A stretch of 64,000 nucleotides of DNA, taken from NCBI GenBank assembly GCA_963835085.1, contig CAWIED010000001.1, positions 868,001-932,000 on the forward strand. Reading direction: 5' to 3'. The notes below the pieces were generated by a model. That model saw only the letters and a program-made list of their open reading frames with translations, made no database searches and was not told the origin of the DNA. The position numbers were made by a program, and so were the translations under genes. Source of the DNA: JBDIAG01 sp963835085. GTDB taxonomy: Bacteria > Actinomycetota > Actinomycetes > Actinomycetales > CAWJMD01. Positions 44,301-53,643 of this stretch are shown in pieces; positions within the stretch are counted from its first letter, which is position 1, and each line of letters opens with the position of its first letter.

Positions 44301-44972
44301 ATGCAGGTGATGGATTCTGGAACCTGGCGCGACGGTACGGATCTCGCGGACGTGTACACCGCCTGGGGCGGCTACGCGTACGGTCGAGACCTCGACGGCG
44401 CTCCCGCCGGCGACGACATGAAGTCGACGTACCGCCGGATCAGCGTGGCGGCCAAGAACATCGACAACCGCGAGTCCGACCTGCTGGACGCCGGCGACTT
44501 CTACGAGTACCACGGCGGCATGATCGCCACGGTCAAGGCTCTCACCGGCGCTGAGCCCAAGGCCTACGTGGGAGATTCCACCACGCCCGATGCCGTGCGC
44601 ACCCGAGCTCTCAGCGAGGAGACGGCTCGTGTCTTCCGCGCCCGGGTGGTCAATCCCCGCTGGATCGCAGCCATGACCCGGCACGGCTACAAGGGAGCCT
44701 TCGAGCTGGCCGCCACCGTCGACTACATCTTCGGCTTCGACGCCACAGCCGGTGTGGTGCCCGACTGGATGTACGAAACCCTTTCGCAGACCTATGTTCT
44801 CGACAAGGAGAATCAGGACTTCCTCCGGCACGCCAACCCGTGGGCGTTGCAGTCGATCATCGAGAGGCTCAACGAGGCCGCCGACCGCGGGCTCTGGGCC
44901 GAGCCCGATCAGGCGCTGCTCGACGAACTGCGTCAGGTCTATCTCGACGTGGAAGGTGACCTCGAGGAGTAG
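41316..44972 (+). CDS. cobN: Cobaltochelatase large subunit
   Basis: Catalytic subunit that inserts cobalt into hydrogenobyrinic acid a,c-diamide, with ATP hydrolysis by the ChlID partner. It has 1218 residues, normal for CobN. Recognisable blocks are IALFSTSDTDLLSARASGADY at the start, VVLSAYPTKHSRIGNAVGLDTPVSTIRLL, FGAHAIVHMGKHGNLEWLPGKNLGMSASCGTDATLGSVPLIYPFLVNDPGEGTQAKRR (the substrate/metal region), GRNFYSVDPKAIPS, TRVFGSKPGSYGAG and GFDATAGVVPDWMYE. The chelatase partner is encoded 8 kb away under the riboswitch, so the complex is made from two transcription units. Probably leaderless. Confidence 0.96.
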   Translation: MPRIALFSTSDTDLLSARASGADYVWANPARPGRADLGAAIEACDVVIARILGSVDDLYDLYGGFRSLRETGKPVVVLGGEQAPNAALMAESSVPPGVVREAHRYLAEGGPDNLAQLHAFLSDTLLLTGEGFEPPVTLPTWGVLDRPAPADPDAAKVGIIFYRAQQAAGNTGYVHALADAIDAAGGIGRPIFATSLREASAELLQHLAGYDCLVTTVLASGGTRPAMAGAGEDDGSWDVAALAALDVPIVQGLCLTWSRDDWAGADEGMSPLDVATQVAIPEFDGRLISVPFSFKELDGDGLPRYAADAERCTRVAGIALGHARLRHTPAAERKLAVVLSAYPTKHSRIGNAVGLDTPVSTIRLLRALREAGYDLGEPGEIPGTAPRPAVEGEHPDTTAGNALVHALIEAGGQDPEWLTAEQLSGQPVRIPAATYAGWFAELPADLRQRVVGAWGEPPGELFVDTALDERGEIVCAALQAGNLVVLVQPPRGFGENPIAIYHDPDLPPSHHHLATYQWLAREFGAHAIVHMGKHGNLEWLPGKNLGMSASCGTDATLGSVPLIYPFLVNDPGEGTQAKRRAHATIIDHLVPPMARAESYGDIARLEQLLDEYGNVSAMDPAKAPALRGEIWTLIQAAKMDHDLGLADRPDDDEFDEFVMHVDGWLCEVKDAQIRDGLHVLGAAPEGEALVNLTLSILRAAQVFGGRASVPGLRTALGLVENGSDRSQTDTVEGTARQLVEALAAADFASEQVPAVIGAVLGDSQQNDAQQHEAVAASLRFACDEVVPRLRATSGELDAVLHALDGGYTPAGPSGSPLRGLVNVLPTGRNFYSVDPKAIPSRLAYQTGQALADSLVERYLSETGSVPTSVGLSIWGTSAMRTSGDDIGEVLALLGVTPVWDEASRRVTGLAAISLEELGRPRIDVAVRISGFFRDAFPHVIDLLDDAVALVANLDEPAEQNFVRAHTLANLAEHGDERRARTRVFGSKPGSYGAGVMQVMDSGTWRDGTDLADVYTAWGGYAYGRDLDGAPAGDDMKSTYRRISVAAKNIDNRESDLLDAGDFYEYHGGMIATVKALTGAEPKAYVGDSTTPDAVRTRALSEETARVFRARVVNPRWIAAMTRHGYKGAFELAATVDYIFGFDATAGVVPDWMYETLSQTYVLDKENQDFLRHANPWALQSIIERLNEAADRGLWAEPDQALLDELRQVYLDVEGDLEE

Positions 44973-45074
44973 GCCTGGAGACGGCAGCACAGCCAGCCGG
45001 CTTGCGTGATTGTCCGCGGAAGGCGTCGTGACCGACAGCACGACCCACCAGGCGGCGTCCGCGGCGCGGCCTCG

Positions 45075-45103
45075 TTGGTAGCCTCAACCGAGGGTCCTAA
45101 AGT
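45075..45103 (+). promoter_or_regulatory. fumC promoter with leaderless start
   Basis: -35 TTGGTA at 45075-45080, 17-base spacer, -10 TAAAGT at 45098-45103, then 6 bases to the ATG at 45110. This is close to a consensus housekeeping promoter and predicts a transcript beginning at the start codon. Confidence 0.65.
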
Positions 45104-45109
45104 GACAGC

Positions 45110-46507
<1,398 letters not shown>

Positions 46508-46543
46508 GGCCGGCCCGTCCACAGCGGGGTGCCCTGACCCAGT

Positions 46544-46848
46544 GCCAACCGCGGCGAATACGCCGCGCACGGCACCACAGAACGACCCCAACCCCAGTTC
46601 CGGCACTCAACCCGGTGCCAGCCGCGGCAACTTTCACCGCGAACGGCACCACCTAGCGACTCCGGACCGTGATGCGTCGAGTCTGGCTTCAGCAGGGCTG
46701 TGAAAGGGGTCAGTTTTTCACGCTATGGCAATGCCCCGCCGGACGGAGCATTGCCATAGCGCAGGAAAGCCCCCCGGCCTGCGACTCTCGAAACCGCCCG
46801 TTGCGGAAACCCGGGCAGGCTGCGGCTTCTCATCGCCGGGCTCCGTCC
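46544..46848. repeat. Long dispersed intergenic element, copy 2
   Basis: Counterpart of 23141-23459 with blocks in the same order: gccaaccgcggcgaatacgcc-type start, ggcactcaacccggtgcc, gtgatgcgtc, palindrome 46721-46762 (arm cgctatggcaatgcc), gcaggaaa, and ggctccgtccc at the end. Its palindrome stem has ggcaatg/cattgcc where copy 1 has gacgatg/catcgtc, so both strands changed together. Confidence 0.85.
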
Positions 46849-46887
46849 CTGCCGCGCGGTCTGCCCCTGCCCACCCCTAAGGAAGCC

Positions 46888-47679
46888 CTAGGGGTGGGCA
46901 GGTAGCAGGGCGTACGTGTCCATCAACCACCCGTGTCGTGCCCGGAGCTGCGCCCGCAAGGCGCGCAGCTCGTCGATGACGTCTGCCAGCCGGCCCCGCA
47001 CCAGCACCTCGTCCGGCGAGCCGAGATACGCTCCCCAGTAGATGTAGAGGTCTGGAAACCGTTGCAGCAGAGCCGAACAGCGTAGGGCGGCATCGAGCAT
47101 GACCACCACGGTGCCCAGGGCCGGGTCGTATTCGTCGAGCAGTCGTCGTCCGGTGGTCACATGGATCGGTCCGCCGATGGCGTTGAGCACGATCTGATGC
47201 GAAGCGGCCAGAGCCTGCACCGCGCCGATGCCCGGCACCACCTGCGCCGCCACCTCGAACCGCTCCCGCAGGCCGTCGACGATCCGGATCGTGGAGTCGT
47301 AGAACGCCGGGTCTCCCCAGACGAGCAGCCCGACCACCGACGCGGCAGGCAGTGCCTCGATGGCGGTGGCGAACAGGTCTACCCGCCGGGCGTGCCAGTC
47401 GCGTACCCCGCGCTCGTAGCCCGGCCGGTCGCGGTCGGCATCGGGTCCGCGGTCGGGGTCGGGGAGCACGACGAACTCGTAATCGCCTTCCGGCCGTGCC
47501 GAGGAGCAGATCTCGCGTCGCAGCGCGAGGATCTCGTCGGTGTCCGACCCTTTGTCCATCGCGAGGAACACGTGCACCTCGCGCAGGGCGGCGATCGCCT
47601 GCCGGGTGAGGTGCTGCAACGAGCCCGTGCCGATGCCGATGATCCGAATCTGACGGGCGGGGGCGGGGGAGGAACTCAC
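46888..47679 (-). CDS. cobF: Precorrin-6A synthase (deacetylating)
   Basis: Methylates C1 with loss of acetate, precorrin-5 to precorrin-6A; specific to the aerobic route. It has 263 residues. It begins IRIIGIGTGSLQHLTRQAIAALREVHVFLAMDKGSDTDEI, then YERGVRDWHARRVDLFATAIE, VVGLLVWGDPAFYDSTIRIVD, VVPGIGAVQALAASHQIVLNAIGGPIHVTTGR and LYIYWGAYLGSPDE. The DKG motif after the first domain is typical of CobF, not of other corrin methylases. The GTG at 47679 overlaps the cobQ stop (GTGA). Presence of both CobG and CobF confirms a complete oxygen-dependent sequence. Confidence 0.94.
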   Translation of the reverse strand: MSSSPAPARQIRIIGIGTGSLQHLTRQAIAALREVHVFLAMDKGSDTDEILALRREICSSARPEGDYEFVVLPDPDRGPDADRDRPGYERGVRDWHARRVDLFATAIEALPAASVVGLLVWGDPAFYDSTIRIVDGLRERFEVAAQVVPGIGAVQALAASHQIVLNAIGGPIHVTTGRRLLDEYDPALGTVVVMLDAALRCSALLQRFPDLYIYWGAYLGSPDEVLVRGRLADVIDELRALRAQLRARHGWLMDTYALLPAHP

Positions 47680-49184
47680 CGGGCGATGCTCCCGCCGTGC
47701 GCCAGGCTGAGCAAGCCGGCCACATCCAGATGCTCCTCGACAGCGTCGGCCAGGGTGTCGATGGCAGCCTCCCGGCGCGCGGCAAAGGGGATGGCGCCTG
47801 GTTCGGCCACCCAGGTCGAGCCGACCGCTTGCGCCACCTCGCGCAGGAATGCCTGGCGAAAAGCGTCGCACTCCAGGGTGCCGTGCCACATGGAGCCGTA
47901 CACCGCTCCCCGTCGCGTACCGCCGGGAAACGACTCGACCGGAACGTCCTGCGCGGCAGCCGTGCTCAGCGGAGCGGCGACGTTGTCCTCCACGATGCCG
48001 TGGTGGATCTCGTAACCCTCCACCCGCAGCCCGCGCCAGGCACCCACCGGTCGCGCCAGCACCTTCTCGGCCCGGAACCGCACCCAGCCGGGCAACAGGC
48101 CCAGGCCCGTGACGCCGTTGCGGCCGGACTCCACCGGATCGTCGATCAGCTGCGTGAGCATCTGGTAGCCGCCGCAGATACCGAGCACCGGCCGGCCGCG
48201 GGCGGCCCGCTCCCGCACGACGTCGGCGAGACCGCGTTGCTGCAACCAGTACAGATCGCTGACGGTGGCCCGCGAACCGGGCAGTACCAGGAGATCGGCG
48301 TCGGCGCAGAGCCACGGGTCGGTGCTGACGTGCACATCGACGCCCGGCTCGCCCGCCAGCGCGTCGACGTCCGTGGCGTTCGACGTGCGCGGAAATCGCA
48401 CGACGGCCACCGTCAGGCTGGCTTCACGGCCGGTGGCCGATCCGCGCCAGCGACCCACCTGCAGGGTGTCCTCCCCGTCGAGCCACACCCCGTCGAGCCA
48501 GGGCAGCACGCCCACGAGCGGCACGCCGGTGCGTCGCGTCAGCTCGTCCAGGCCAGGTTGCAGCACCGTCGGATCACCGCGAAACTTGTTGACAGCAAAG
48601 GCTTTCAGCGTTGTCCGGTCGGCTTCGTCGAGCAAGGCCCAGGTGCCGAACAGCGCAGCGAGCACTCCGCCGCGGTCGATGTCTCCCACCACGAGCACCG
48701 GTAGGTCGAACCGACGCGCCAACCCGAGATTCACGTAGTCGCCGGCGCGCAGGTTGATCTCCGCAGGCGAGCCCGCGCCTTCGCACACCACGAGGTCGAC
48801 CGAGGCGGAGAGTTCGGCATACGCCGCAAAGGCGGCCTCGGCCAGCCCGCTGCGTCCGGTCGCGTACTGGCCGGCCTCCAAAACCCCCGCAGGACGGCCC
48901 CGCAGCACGACGTGAGCAGTGCGGTCGGTGCCGGGCTTGAGCAACACCGGGTTGTGCAGTGATGTGGGCTCGACTCCGGCGGCCTGCGCCTGCAGATATT
49001 GCGCGCGACCGATCTCGGTGCCGTCGGCGCAGACCATCGAGTTGTTCGACATGTTCTGCGCCTTGAAGGGAGCCACGCGAATCCCGCGCCGCGCGAACGC
49101 CCGGCACAGTCCCGTGACGACCATGGACTTGCCGGCGTCAGAACTGGTGCCGGCCACGAGCAGACCGGAAGGGGAGGGGCTCAC
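47676..49184 (-). CDS. cobQ: Cobyric acid synthase
   Basis: Amidates four peripheral carboxylates of adenosylcobyrinic acid a,c-diamide using glutamine and ATP. It has 502 residues. The dethiobiotin-synthetase-like half has LLVAGTSSDAGKSMVVTGLCRAF, FKAQNMSNNS, VCEGAGSPAEINL and VVGDIDRGGVLAALFGT. The glutamine-amidotransferase half has LVLPGSRATVSDL, LGICGGYQMLTQ with the nucleophile Cys, and GSMWHGTLE with the catalytic His. It is followed by overlapping cobF. The upstream region carries tandem repeats instead of a recognisable riboswitch, so its control seems to differ from the chelatase operon. Confidence 0.96.
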   Translation of the reverse strand: MSPSPSGLLVAGTSSDAGKSMVVTGLCRAFARRGIRVAPFKAQNMSNNSMVCADGTEIGRAQYLQAQAAGVEPTSLHNPVLLKPGTDRTAHVVLRGRPAGVLEAGQYATGRSGLAEAAFAAYAELSASVDLVVCEGAGSPAEINLRAGDYVNLGLARRFDLPVLVVGDIDRGGVLAALFGTWALLDEADRTTLKAFAVNKFRGDPTVLQPGLDELTRRTGVPLVGVLPWLDGVWLDGEDTLQVGRWRGSATGREASLTVAVVRFPRTSNATDVDALAGEPGVDVHVSTDPWLCADADLLVLPGSRATVSDLYWLQQRGLADVVRERAARGRPVLGICGGYQMLTQLIDDPVESGRNGVTGLGLLPGWVRFRAEKVLARPVGAWRGLRVEGYEIHHGIVEDNVAAPLSTAAAQDVPVESFPGGTRRGAVYGSMWHGTLECDAFRQAFLREVAQAVGSTWVAEPGAIPFAARREAAIDTLADAVEEHLDVAGLLSLAHGGSIAR

Positions 49185-49212
49185 AAGTGGTGGAGTTTAG
49201 GGCGGACCCTCC

Positions 49213-49265
49213 GGCCAGTTGGGGGTGGCACCCTGCGGTCAGTTGGGGGTGGCACCCTGCGGGTC
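49213..49265. repeat. Two tandem copies of a ~26-bp unit
   Basis: The sequence cagttgggggtggcaccctg occurs twice in a row, starting at about 49216 and 49241. It begins about 30 bases upstream of the cobQ start codon, inside its expected promoter region. Confidence 0.75.
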
Positions 49266-49283
49266 AGGACTTGCAGCGGCCAG

Positions 49284-49427
49284 CGGCATTGTTGCGCAGC
49301 GGCTAGGCGGCATTGTTGCGCAGCGGCTAGGCGACAGTACTGCGCAGCGGCTAGGCGACAGTACTGCGCAGCGGCTAGGCGGCATTACTGCGGAGCGGCT
49401 GGGCGGCATTGTTCTGCAGAGGCCAGC
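49284..49427. repeat. 24-bp minisatellite, about six units
   Basis: Units start at 49284, 49308, 49332, 49356, 49380 and 49404. Two forms alternate, cggcattgttgcgcagcgg... and cgacagtactgcgcagcgg..., with the last units diverged. Because 24 is a multiple of three, a plus-strand frame stays open (GGIVAQRL repeated), but nothing else supports a gene. It lies upstream of cobQ and is a likely site of length variation. Confidence 0.88.
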
Positions 49428-49473
49428 GGCGTTACCGCGGAAAGGGATGGCTGCGGCGTTCGGTGCTCAGTAA

Positions 49474-49954
49474 TCCGCCGGGCCGGAGGTGCCAGCGCGG
49501 AGGGGGATGGCTGCGGCCAGAAATGAAGGAAGCGACGGCTGCCCGCTCGGGGGTCCGGGCAGCCGCCGCTTCGCGAGGTTTATCTTTCAACGAAACCGAC
49601 GATTACACAAGTACGTGGCAAACATTTTTTCTGGTCGGTCTGCAGGTTCACCCGAACCGCCCGAACCTAGACATGTTTGGCGAGCTATTCAGGCTGTCTG
49701 GCGGGATTGCCCCGGATTGCGCGGGCCTATCTGTGGCTCAGTCCGCCGCCGACGGCACTGTCTTCCGCTGCTTTCCCGGTCGAACTGTGACGTTTGTCGG
49801 CGGGAGGTGACCATCGTGGTAGCCCTTGGGCGACGAACGTCACAGTTCGCTGGCCCACCCCATTCCCTCTGGTTCCGGTTCGTGAGGCTGTCGCGCGGAT
49901 CCTCGGCCACGGCATCGCGGCAAGCAGGCCGTCCTGCGGCCTCCTGGCCTAATA
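49474..49954. other. Gene-free region with a hairpin at 49785-49852
   Basis: No convincing gene on either strand. Base composition is locally AT-richer around 49575-49700 (tttatctttcaacgaa; aacattttttctgg). An inverted repeat has arms gaactgtgacgtttgtcg (about 49785) and cgacgaacgtcacagttc (ending about 49852) around a loop of about 32 bases. It lacks the loop motif of the other stem-loop elements. Confidence 0.65.
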
Positions 49955-50105
49955 AGGATCCGGCCGTGTCCCGGCTCGCCTTCCGGGAACGGCCTGCCCT
50001 ACTGGCCCGCCGGGAACGGCCGTGCGGTCTACTCGCCTGCTAGGAACCTGCTGTGCCCTACTCGACTGCGAGGTACCGGCCGTGCCCTACTCGACTGCCG
50101 GGAAC
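49955..50105. repeat. Degenerate ~30-bp tandem repeat running into a gene 3' end
   Basis: Four to five units of the type ccgggaacggccgtgccctac followed by tcgactgc. The last unit overlaps the final codons of the gamma-carbonic anhydrase gene (minus strand), whose C-terminus (EFPAVE) is thus encoded by repeat sequence. This suggests the array grew out from the gene end. Confidence 0.7.
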
Positions 50106-50689
50106 TCGACCTTGCCGGGCCCTTGGGCCAGCGCCGCTCGGTGCTGCGCCATCAACGTCGTATAGCTGGCGGCATTGGCGAGGATGCGGGAGGTCTCGTC
50201 GGCCGTGGTGGCTCGTCGGACCCGGCCTGGAGCCCCCAGGACGAGTGAGCCCGGTGGCACCTGCATGCCCTCGGTGACCAGGGCGCCCGCCCCGATGAGC
50301 GAGCCGGTCCCGATCCGGGCGCCGTTGAGCACGATGGCGCCCATTCCCACGAGCACTTCGTCGTCGATGGTGCAGCCGTGCAGCACGGCCCGATGCCCGA
50401 TGGTGACCCTGGCCCCGATCGTGACCGGGCGGCCCGGGTCGGCGTGGATGATCGTGCCGTCCTGCACATTTGAGCCCTCGCCCACGCAGATCAGGTCGCC
50501 GTCGCCACGTGCCACGCAGCCGTACCAGACGCTCGCTCCGCTTGCCAGCCGCACATTGCCGATCAGTACGGCGCCAGGGGCGACCCAGGCATCGTGGGCC
50601 AATTGCGGCAGCGCGCCGGGCAGGTTGAGGAGCACGCATCGCAGGCTGACATGTGGAGCGTCCACGGGCAAGGGTGTGAGTGCTTCCAT
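50087..50689 (-). CDS. Gamma-class carbonic anhydrase-like hexapeptide-repeat protein
   Basis: Left-handed beta-helix protein of 200 residues. Repeated hexapeptides are visible (VAPGAVLIGNVRLASGASVWYGCVARGD, VTIGARVTIGHRAVLHGCTIDDEVLVGMGAIVLNGARIGTGSLIGAGALV). The three metal histidines are likely those in TIIHADPG, VTIGHRAVLHG. A final helix (TSRILANAASYTTLMAQHRAAL) closes the trimer. Family members bind zinc or iron; many have weak or no measurable carbonic anhydrase activity. It is divergent from dapA, and its 3' end overlaps a tandem repeat. Confidence 0.88.
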   Translation of the reverse strand: MEALTPLPVDAPHVSLRCVLLNLPGALPQLAHDAWVAPGAVLIGNVRLASGASVWYGCVARGDGDLICVGEGSNVQDGTIIHADPGRPVTIGARVTIGHRAVLHGCTIDDEVLVGMGAIVLNGARIGTGSLIGAGALVTEGMQVPPGSLVLGAPGRVRRATTADETSRILANAASYTTLMAQHRAALAQGPGKVEFPAVE

Positions 50690-50851
50690 GAGACTGTCCC
50701 CGCACAGTAGAAGCCCTGTTCACCGAACCGGATCACTGAAATCGTCGTGGGGTCGTGGGTGGGCGGCAGGCTGCCCGTCGCGGAGCCCGTGAGACCGCAC
50801 TCGACATCGAGCGATTCGCTCGACCTCCCCAGCCGTGGCGCTGAACAGCGG

Positions 50852-50867
50852 TAGCCTTGACCGCATG
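50852..50867 (+). promoter_or_regulatory. dapA -10 box, leaderless spacing
   Basis: TAGCCT at 50852-50857 is 7 bases before the ATG at 50865, and no ribosome site is present. This supports that ATG over the upstream GTG at 50835. Confidence 0.55.
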
Positions 50868-51770
50868 TCGCAGCAGCCGGCGCCCACCGCCCTGAACCCG
50901 CGCCGCCCGTTCGGGTCGGTGCTCACGGCGATCGTCACTCCCTTCATGCCAGACGGTGCCCTCGACCTCGATGCCGCGGCCAAGTTGGCGGCCTACCTCA
51001 TCGATCACGGCCACGACGGCCTCGTGGTCAACGGCACCACCGGCGAGTCGGCTACCACGAGCGACGCCGAGAAGATCGACGTCCTACGGGCCGTGCTCGA
51101 GGCCGTGGGAGACCGTGCCACCATCCTCGCCGGGGTGGGCAGCAACGACACCCGGCATTCCATCGAGTCGGCCGTGGCCGCCGAGAAGGCCGGTGCCCAC
51201 GGCGTTCTCGTGGTGGCGCCGTACTACAACAAGCCTCCGCAGGCAGGCATCCTGGCGCACTTCAACGCTGTGGCAGACGCCACCGGGTTACCCCTGCTGG
51301 TCTACGACATTCCCGGCCGGGCCGGGGTGCCCATCGAGCGCGACACCATGCTGCGGCTGGCCGAGCACGACCGCATCGTGGCGGTGAAAGATGCCAAGTC
51401 CGACCTGTTCGAGGCGGCCGACGTCATGGCCAACTCCGATCTGGCCTACTACTCGGGCGCTGACGAGTGGAACCTGGCTCATCTCACCCAAGGCGGCTCC
51501 GGCGTCGTAAGCGTGTCGGGGCATGTAGCGGGCGACCAGCTGCGCCGGATGGTCGACGCGGTCGACGCCTGCGACCTGGCCACCGCGGCCGCCATGCATC
51601 GCGAGATGATTCCCATCACCAAGGCCATCATGCAGATCACCCAGGGCGCCATCATGGCCAAGGCCGGGCTCGAACTGCTCGGCGTGCTGAGCAACCGCGC
51701 CGTCCGGCTGCCTCTGCTGCCGGCGAGCGATGAACATGTCGCTGCCGTTGCTGCCGCGCTCGGTCGATAG
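50865..51770 (+). CDS. dapA: 4-hydroxy-tetrahydrodipicolinate synthase
   Basis: Condenses pyruvate with aspartate semialdehyde, the first committed step to diaminopimelate and lysine. It has 301 residues, TIM-barrel aldolase. LTAIVTPFMPDGALDLDAA, VNGTTGESATTSDAEK, the active-site tyrosine stretch VVAPYYNKPPQAGI, Y147 in LLVYDIPGRAG and the Schiff-base Lys in IVAVKDAKSDL (K175) are all present. RNase J follows by 72 bases, the order conserved in actinobacteria. The start is discussed under the -10 box. Confidence 0.95.
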   Translation: MSQQPAPTALNPRRPFGSVLTAIVTPFMPDGALDLDAAAKLAAYLIDHGHDGLVVNGTTGESATTSDAEKIDVLRAVLEAVGDRATILAGVGSNDTRHSIESAVAAEKAGAHGVLVVAPYYNKPPQAGILAHFNAVADATGLPLLVYDIPGRAGVPIERDTMLRLAEHDRIVAVKDAKSDLFEAADVMANSDLAYYSGADEWNLAHLTQGGSGVVSVSGHVAGDQLRRMVDAVDACDLATAAAMHREMIPITKAIMQITQGAIMAKAGLELLGVLSNRAVRLPLLPASDEHVAAVAAALGR

Positions 51771-51842
51771 CCCCGTCCGGGCGCTCACCCCAGTGGTGAA
51801 CTCCCCACAGCCACAACCGATGTCATCAGTCTTAGGAGCAAT

Positions 51843-53528
51843 GTGAGTCATCCTCATCCCGAACTTCCGCTGCCCGGGCCGCTGCCCGCCAGGGGAGTTC
51901 GGATCGTCCCGCTCGGTGGCCTGGGGGAGGTGGGACGCAACATGGCGGTGATCGAGTTCGGGGGAAAACTACTCATCATCGACTGCGGCGTGCTGTTTCC
52001 CGAAGACCACCAGCCGGGCGTCGACCTCATCCTGCCCGACTTCACCTACATCCGCGATCGTCTCGACGACGTACTCGCGGTTGTGCTCACTCATGGTCAT
52101 GAAGACCACATCGGTGGCGTGCCCTACTTGTTGAGGCTGAAGCCCGATATCCCGTTGCTCGGCTCCCAGCTGACGCTCGCGCTGGTGGAAGCCAAGTTGC
52201 GCGAGCACCGCATCGCGCCCTACACGATGGCGGTCAAGGAGGGGCAGGTCGAGCAGCTCGGCTCCTTCTCGTGCGAGTTCGTAGCGGTCAACCACTCCAT
52301 TCCCGACGCCCTCGCCGTGGTCATCGCCGTGGGCGGCCAGACCATCCTGCACACCGGCGACTTCAAGATGGACCAGTTGCCGCTCGACGGGCGGATCACC
52401 GATCTGCGGGCGCTGGCTCGCGTCGGTGAGCGGGGCCTCGACCTGGCCATGGTCGACTCCACCAACGCCGAGGTGCCCGGCTTCACTACTCACGAGCGCG
52501 AGATCGGGCCGGTGCTCGACCGGGTCTTCCACGCGGCCAACCGCCGGATCATCGTGGCCTCGTTCGCCTCGCATGTGCATCGCGTGCAGCAAGTGCTCGA
52601 CGCGGCTGCGGCGCATCAGCGCAAGGTGGCCTTCGTCGGTCGCTCAATGGTGCGCAACATGGGCGTGGCAGCAGACCTGGGCTACCTCAAAGTGCCCGAC
52701 GGCGTGCTGGTCGATCTCAAGCAGGTCGACGACCTCCCCGACGAGAAGATCGTTCTCATGTCCACCGGTTCGCAGGGCGAGCCGATGGCGGCGCTGTCGC
52801 GAATGGCCAACAACGATCACAAGATTCGCATCGGCCCGGGCGACACCGTCATCCTCGCCTCGTCGCAGATCCCGGGCAACGAGAACTCCATCAACCGGGT
52901 CATCAACGGCCTCACCCGGCTCGGGGCGCATGTGGTGCATCAGGGCAAGGCACGCGTGCACGTGTCAGGGCATGCCTCGGCGGGGGAGCTGTTGTACGTC
53001 TACAACATCCTCAAGCCCAGGAACGTGATGCCGGTGCACGGCGAGGTGCGTCACCTACGGGCCAACGCCGACCTGGCCATTGCCACCGGCGTCGATCCCG
53101 AACGGGTCATGCTCGCCGAGGACGGCGTGGTGATCGACCTCGTCGACTCGGTGGCCTCCATCGTCGGTGCGGTGCCATGCGGCTACGTCTACGTCGACGG
53201 CTCTTCTGTCGGCGAGATCACCGAGGCCGATCTGCAGGATCGCCGCATTCTCGGTGGGGAGGGGTTCATCTCGGTGTTCGCGGTGGTCGACTCCACCGAC
53301 GGCACGGTGGTGGCCGGCCCCGAGATCCACGCCCGCGGGGTGGCCGAGGGCGACAGCGTCTTCGACTCGATCAAGCCGCAGGTGTCGAGCGCCCTGGTGG
53401 AGGCGATGGCCGGTGGCACGGTCGACGTGACCCAACTGCAGCAGGTGGTGCGCCGGGTGGTGGGCCGCTGGGCCGGCAACAAGCTCCGCCGCCGTCCCAT
53501 GATCATCCCGACCGTCGTCGAGACCTGA
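51843..53528 (+). CDS. rnj: Ribonuclease J
   Basis: Dual endo- and 5'-3' exoribonuclease of the beta-CASP family, involved in mRNA decay and rRNA maturation. It has 561 residues. The metal site LTHGHEDHIGG (H84, H86, D88, H89) follows IIDCGVLFPEDHQPGVDLILPDF. The beta-CASP part includes VDSTNAEVPGFTTHEREIGPVLD, IVASFASHVHRVQQVLDAA, VLMSTGSQGEPMAALSRMA, VILASSQIPGNENSINRVIN and HVSGHASAGELLYVYNILKPRNVMPVHGEVRHL. The C-terminal domain ends RRRPMIIPTVVET. The GTG at 51843 has tcttaggag upstream. Likely co-transcribed with dapA. Confidence 0.96.
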   Translation: MSHPHPELPLPGPLPARGVRIVPLGGLGEVGRNMAVIEFGGKLLIIDCGVLFPEDHQPGVDLILPDFTYIRDRLDDVLAVVLTHGHEDHIGGVPYLLRLKPDIPLLGSQLTLALVEAKLREHRIAPYTMAVKEGQVEQLGSFSCEFVAVNHSIPDALAVVIAVGGQTILHTGDFKMDQLPLDGRITDLRALARVGERGLDLAMVDSTNAEVPGFTTHEREIGPVLDRVFHAANRRIIVASFASHVHRVQQVLDAAAAHQRKVAFVGRSMVRNMGVAADLGYLKVPDGVLVDLKQVDDLPDEKIVLMSTGSQGEPMAALSRMANNDHKIRIGPGDTVILASSQIPGNENSINRVINGLTRLGAHVVHQGKARVHVSGHASAGELLYVYNILKPRNVMPVHGEVRHLRANADLAIATGVDPERVMLAEDGVVIDLVDSVASIVGAVPCGYVYVDGSSVGEITEADLQDRRILGGEGFISVFAVVDSTDGTVVAGPEIHARGVAEGDSVFDSIKPQVSSALVEAMAGGTVDVTQLQQVVRRVVGRWAGNKLRRRPMIIPTVVET

Positions 53529-53643
53529 TGCGCTGCGTGCGCGCACACCGGCCGTGAGGGCACGCCCGGACATCACCACACAGCGGCTGTCTGCCGGCGT
53601 GTCCTAAATGCCCGCGGCACCACGGCAAACCGACCGGACGCCA

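Noticed and set aside
49284..49427. Possible CRISPR array
   Set aside because: Units are directly adjacent with no unique spacers and no cas genes nearby; it is a minisatellite.
49219..49473. Small open frame with GGIVAQRL repeats
   Set aside because: Its repeats come from the 24-bp minisatellite, whose length happens to be a multiple of three. There is no ribosome site or homology.
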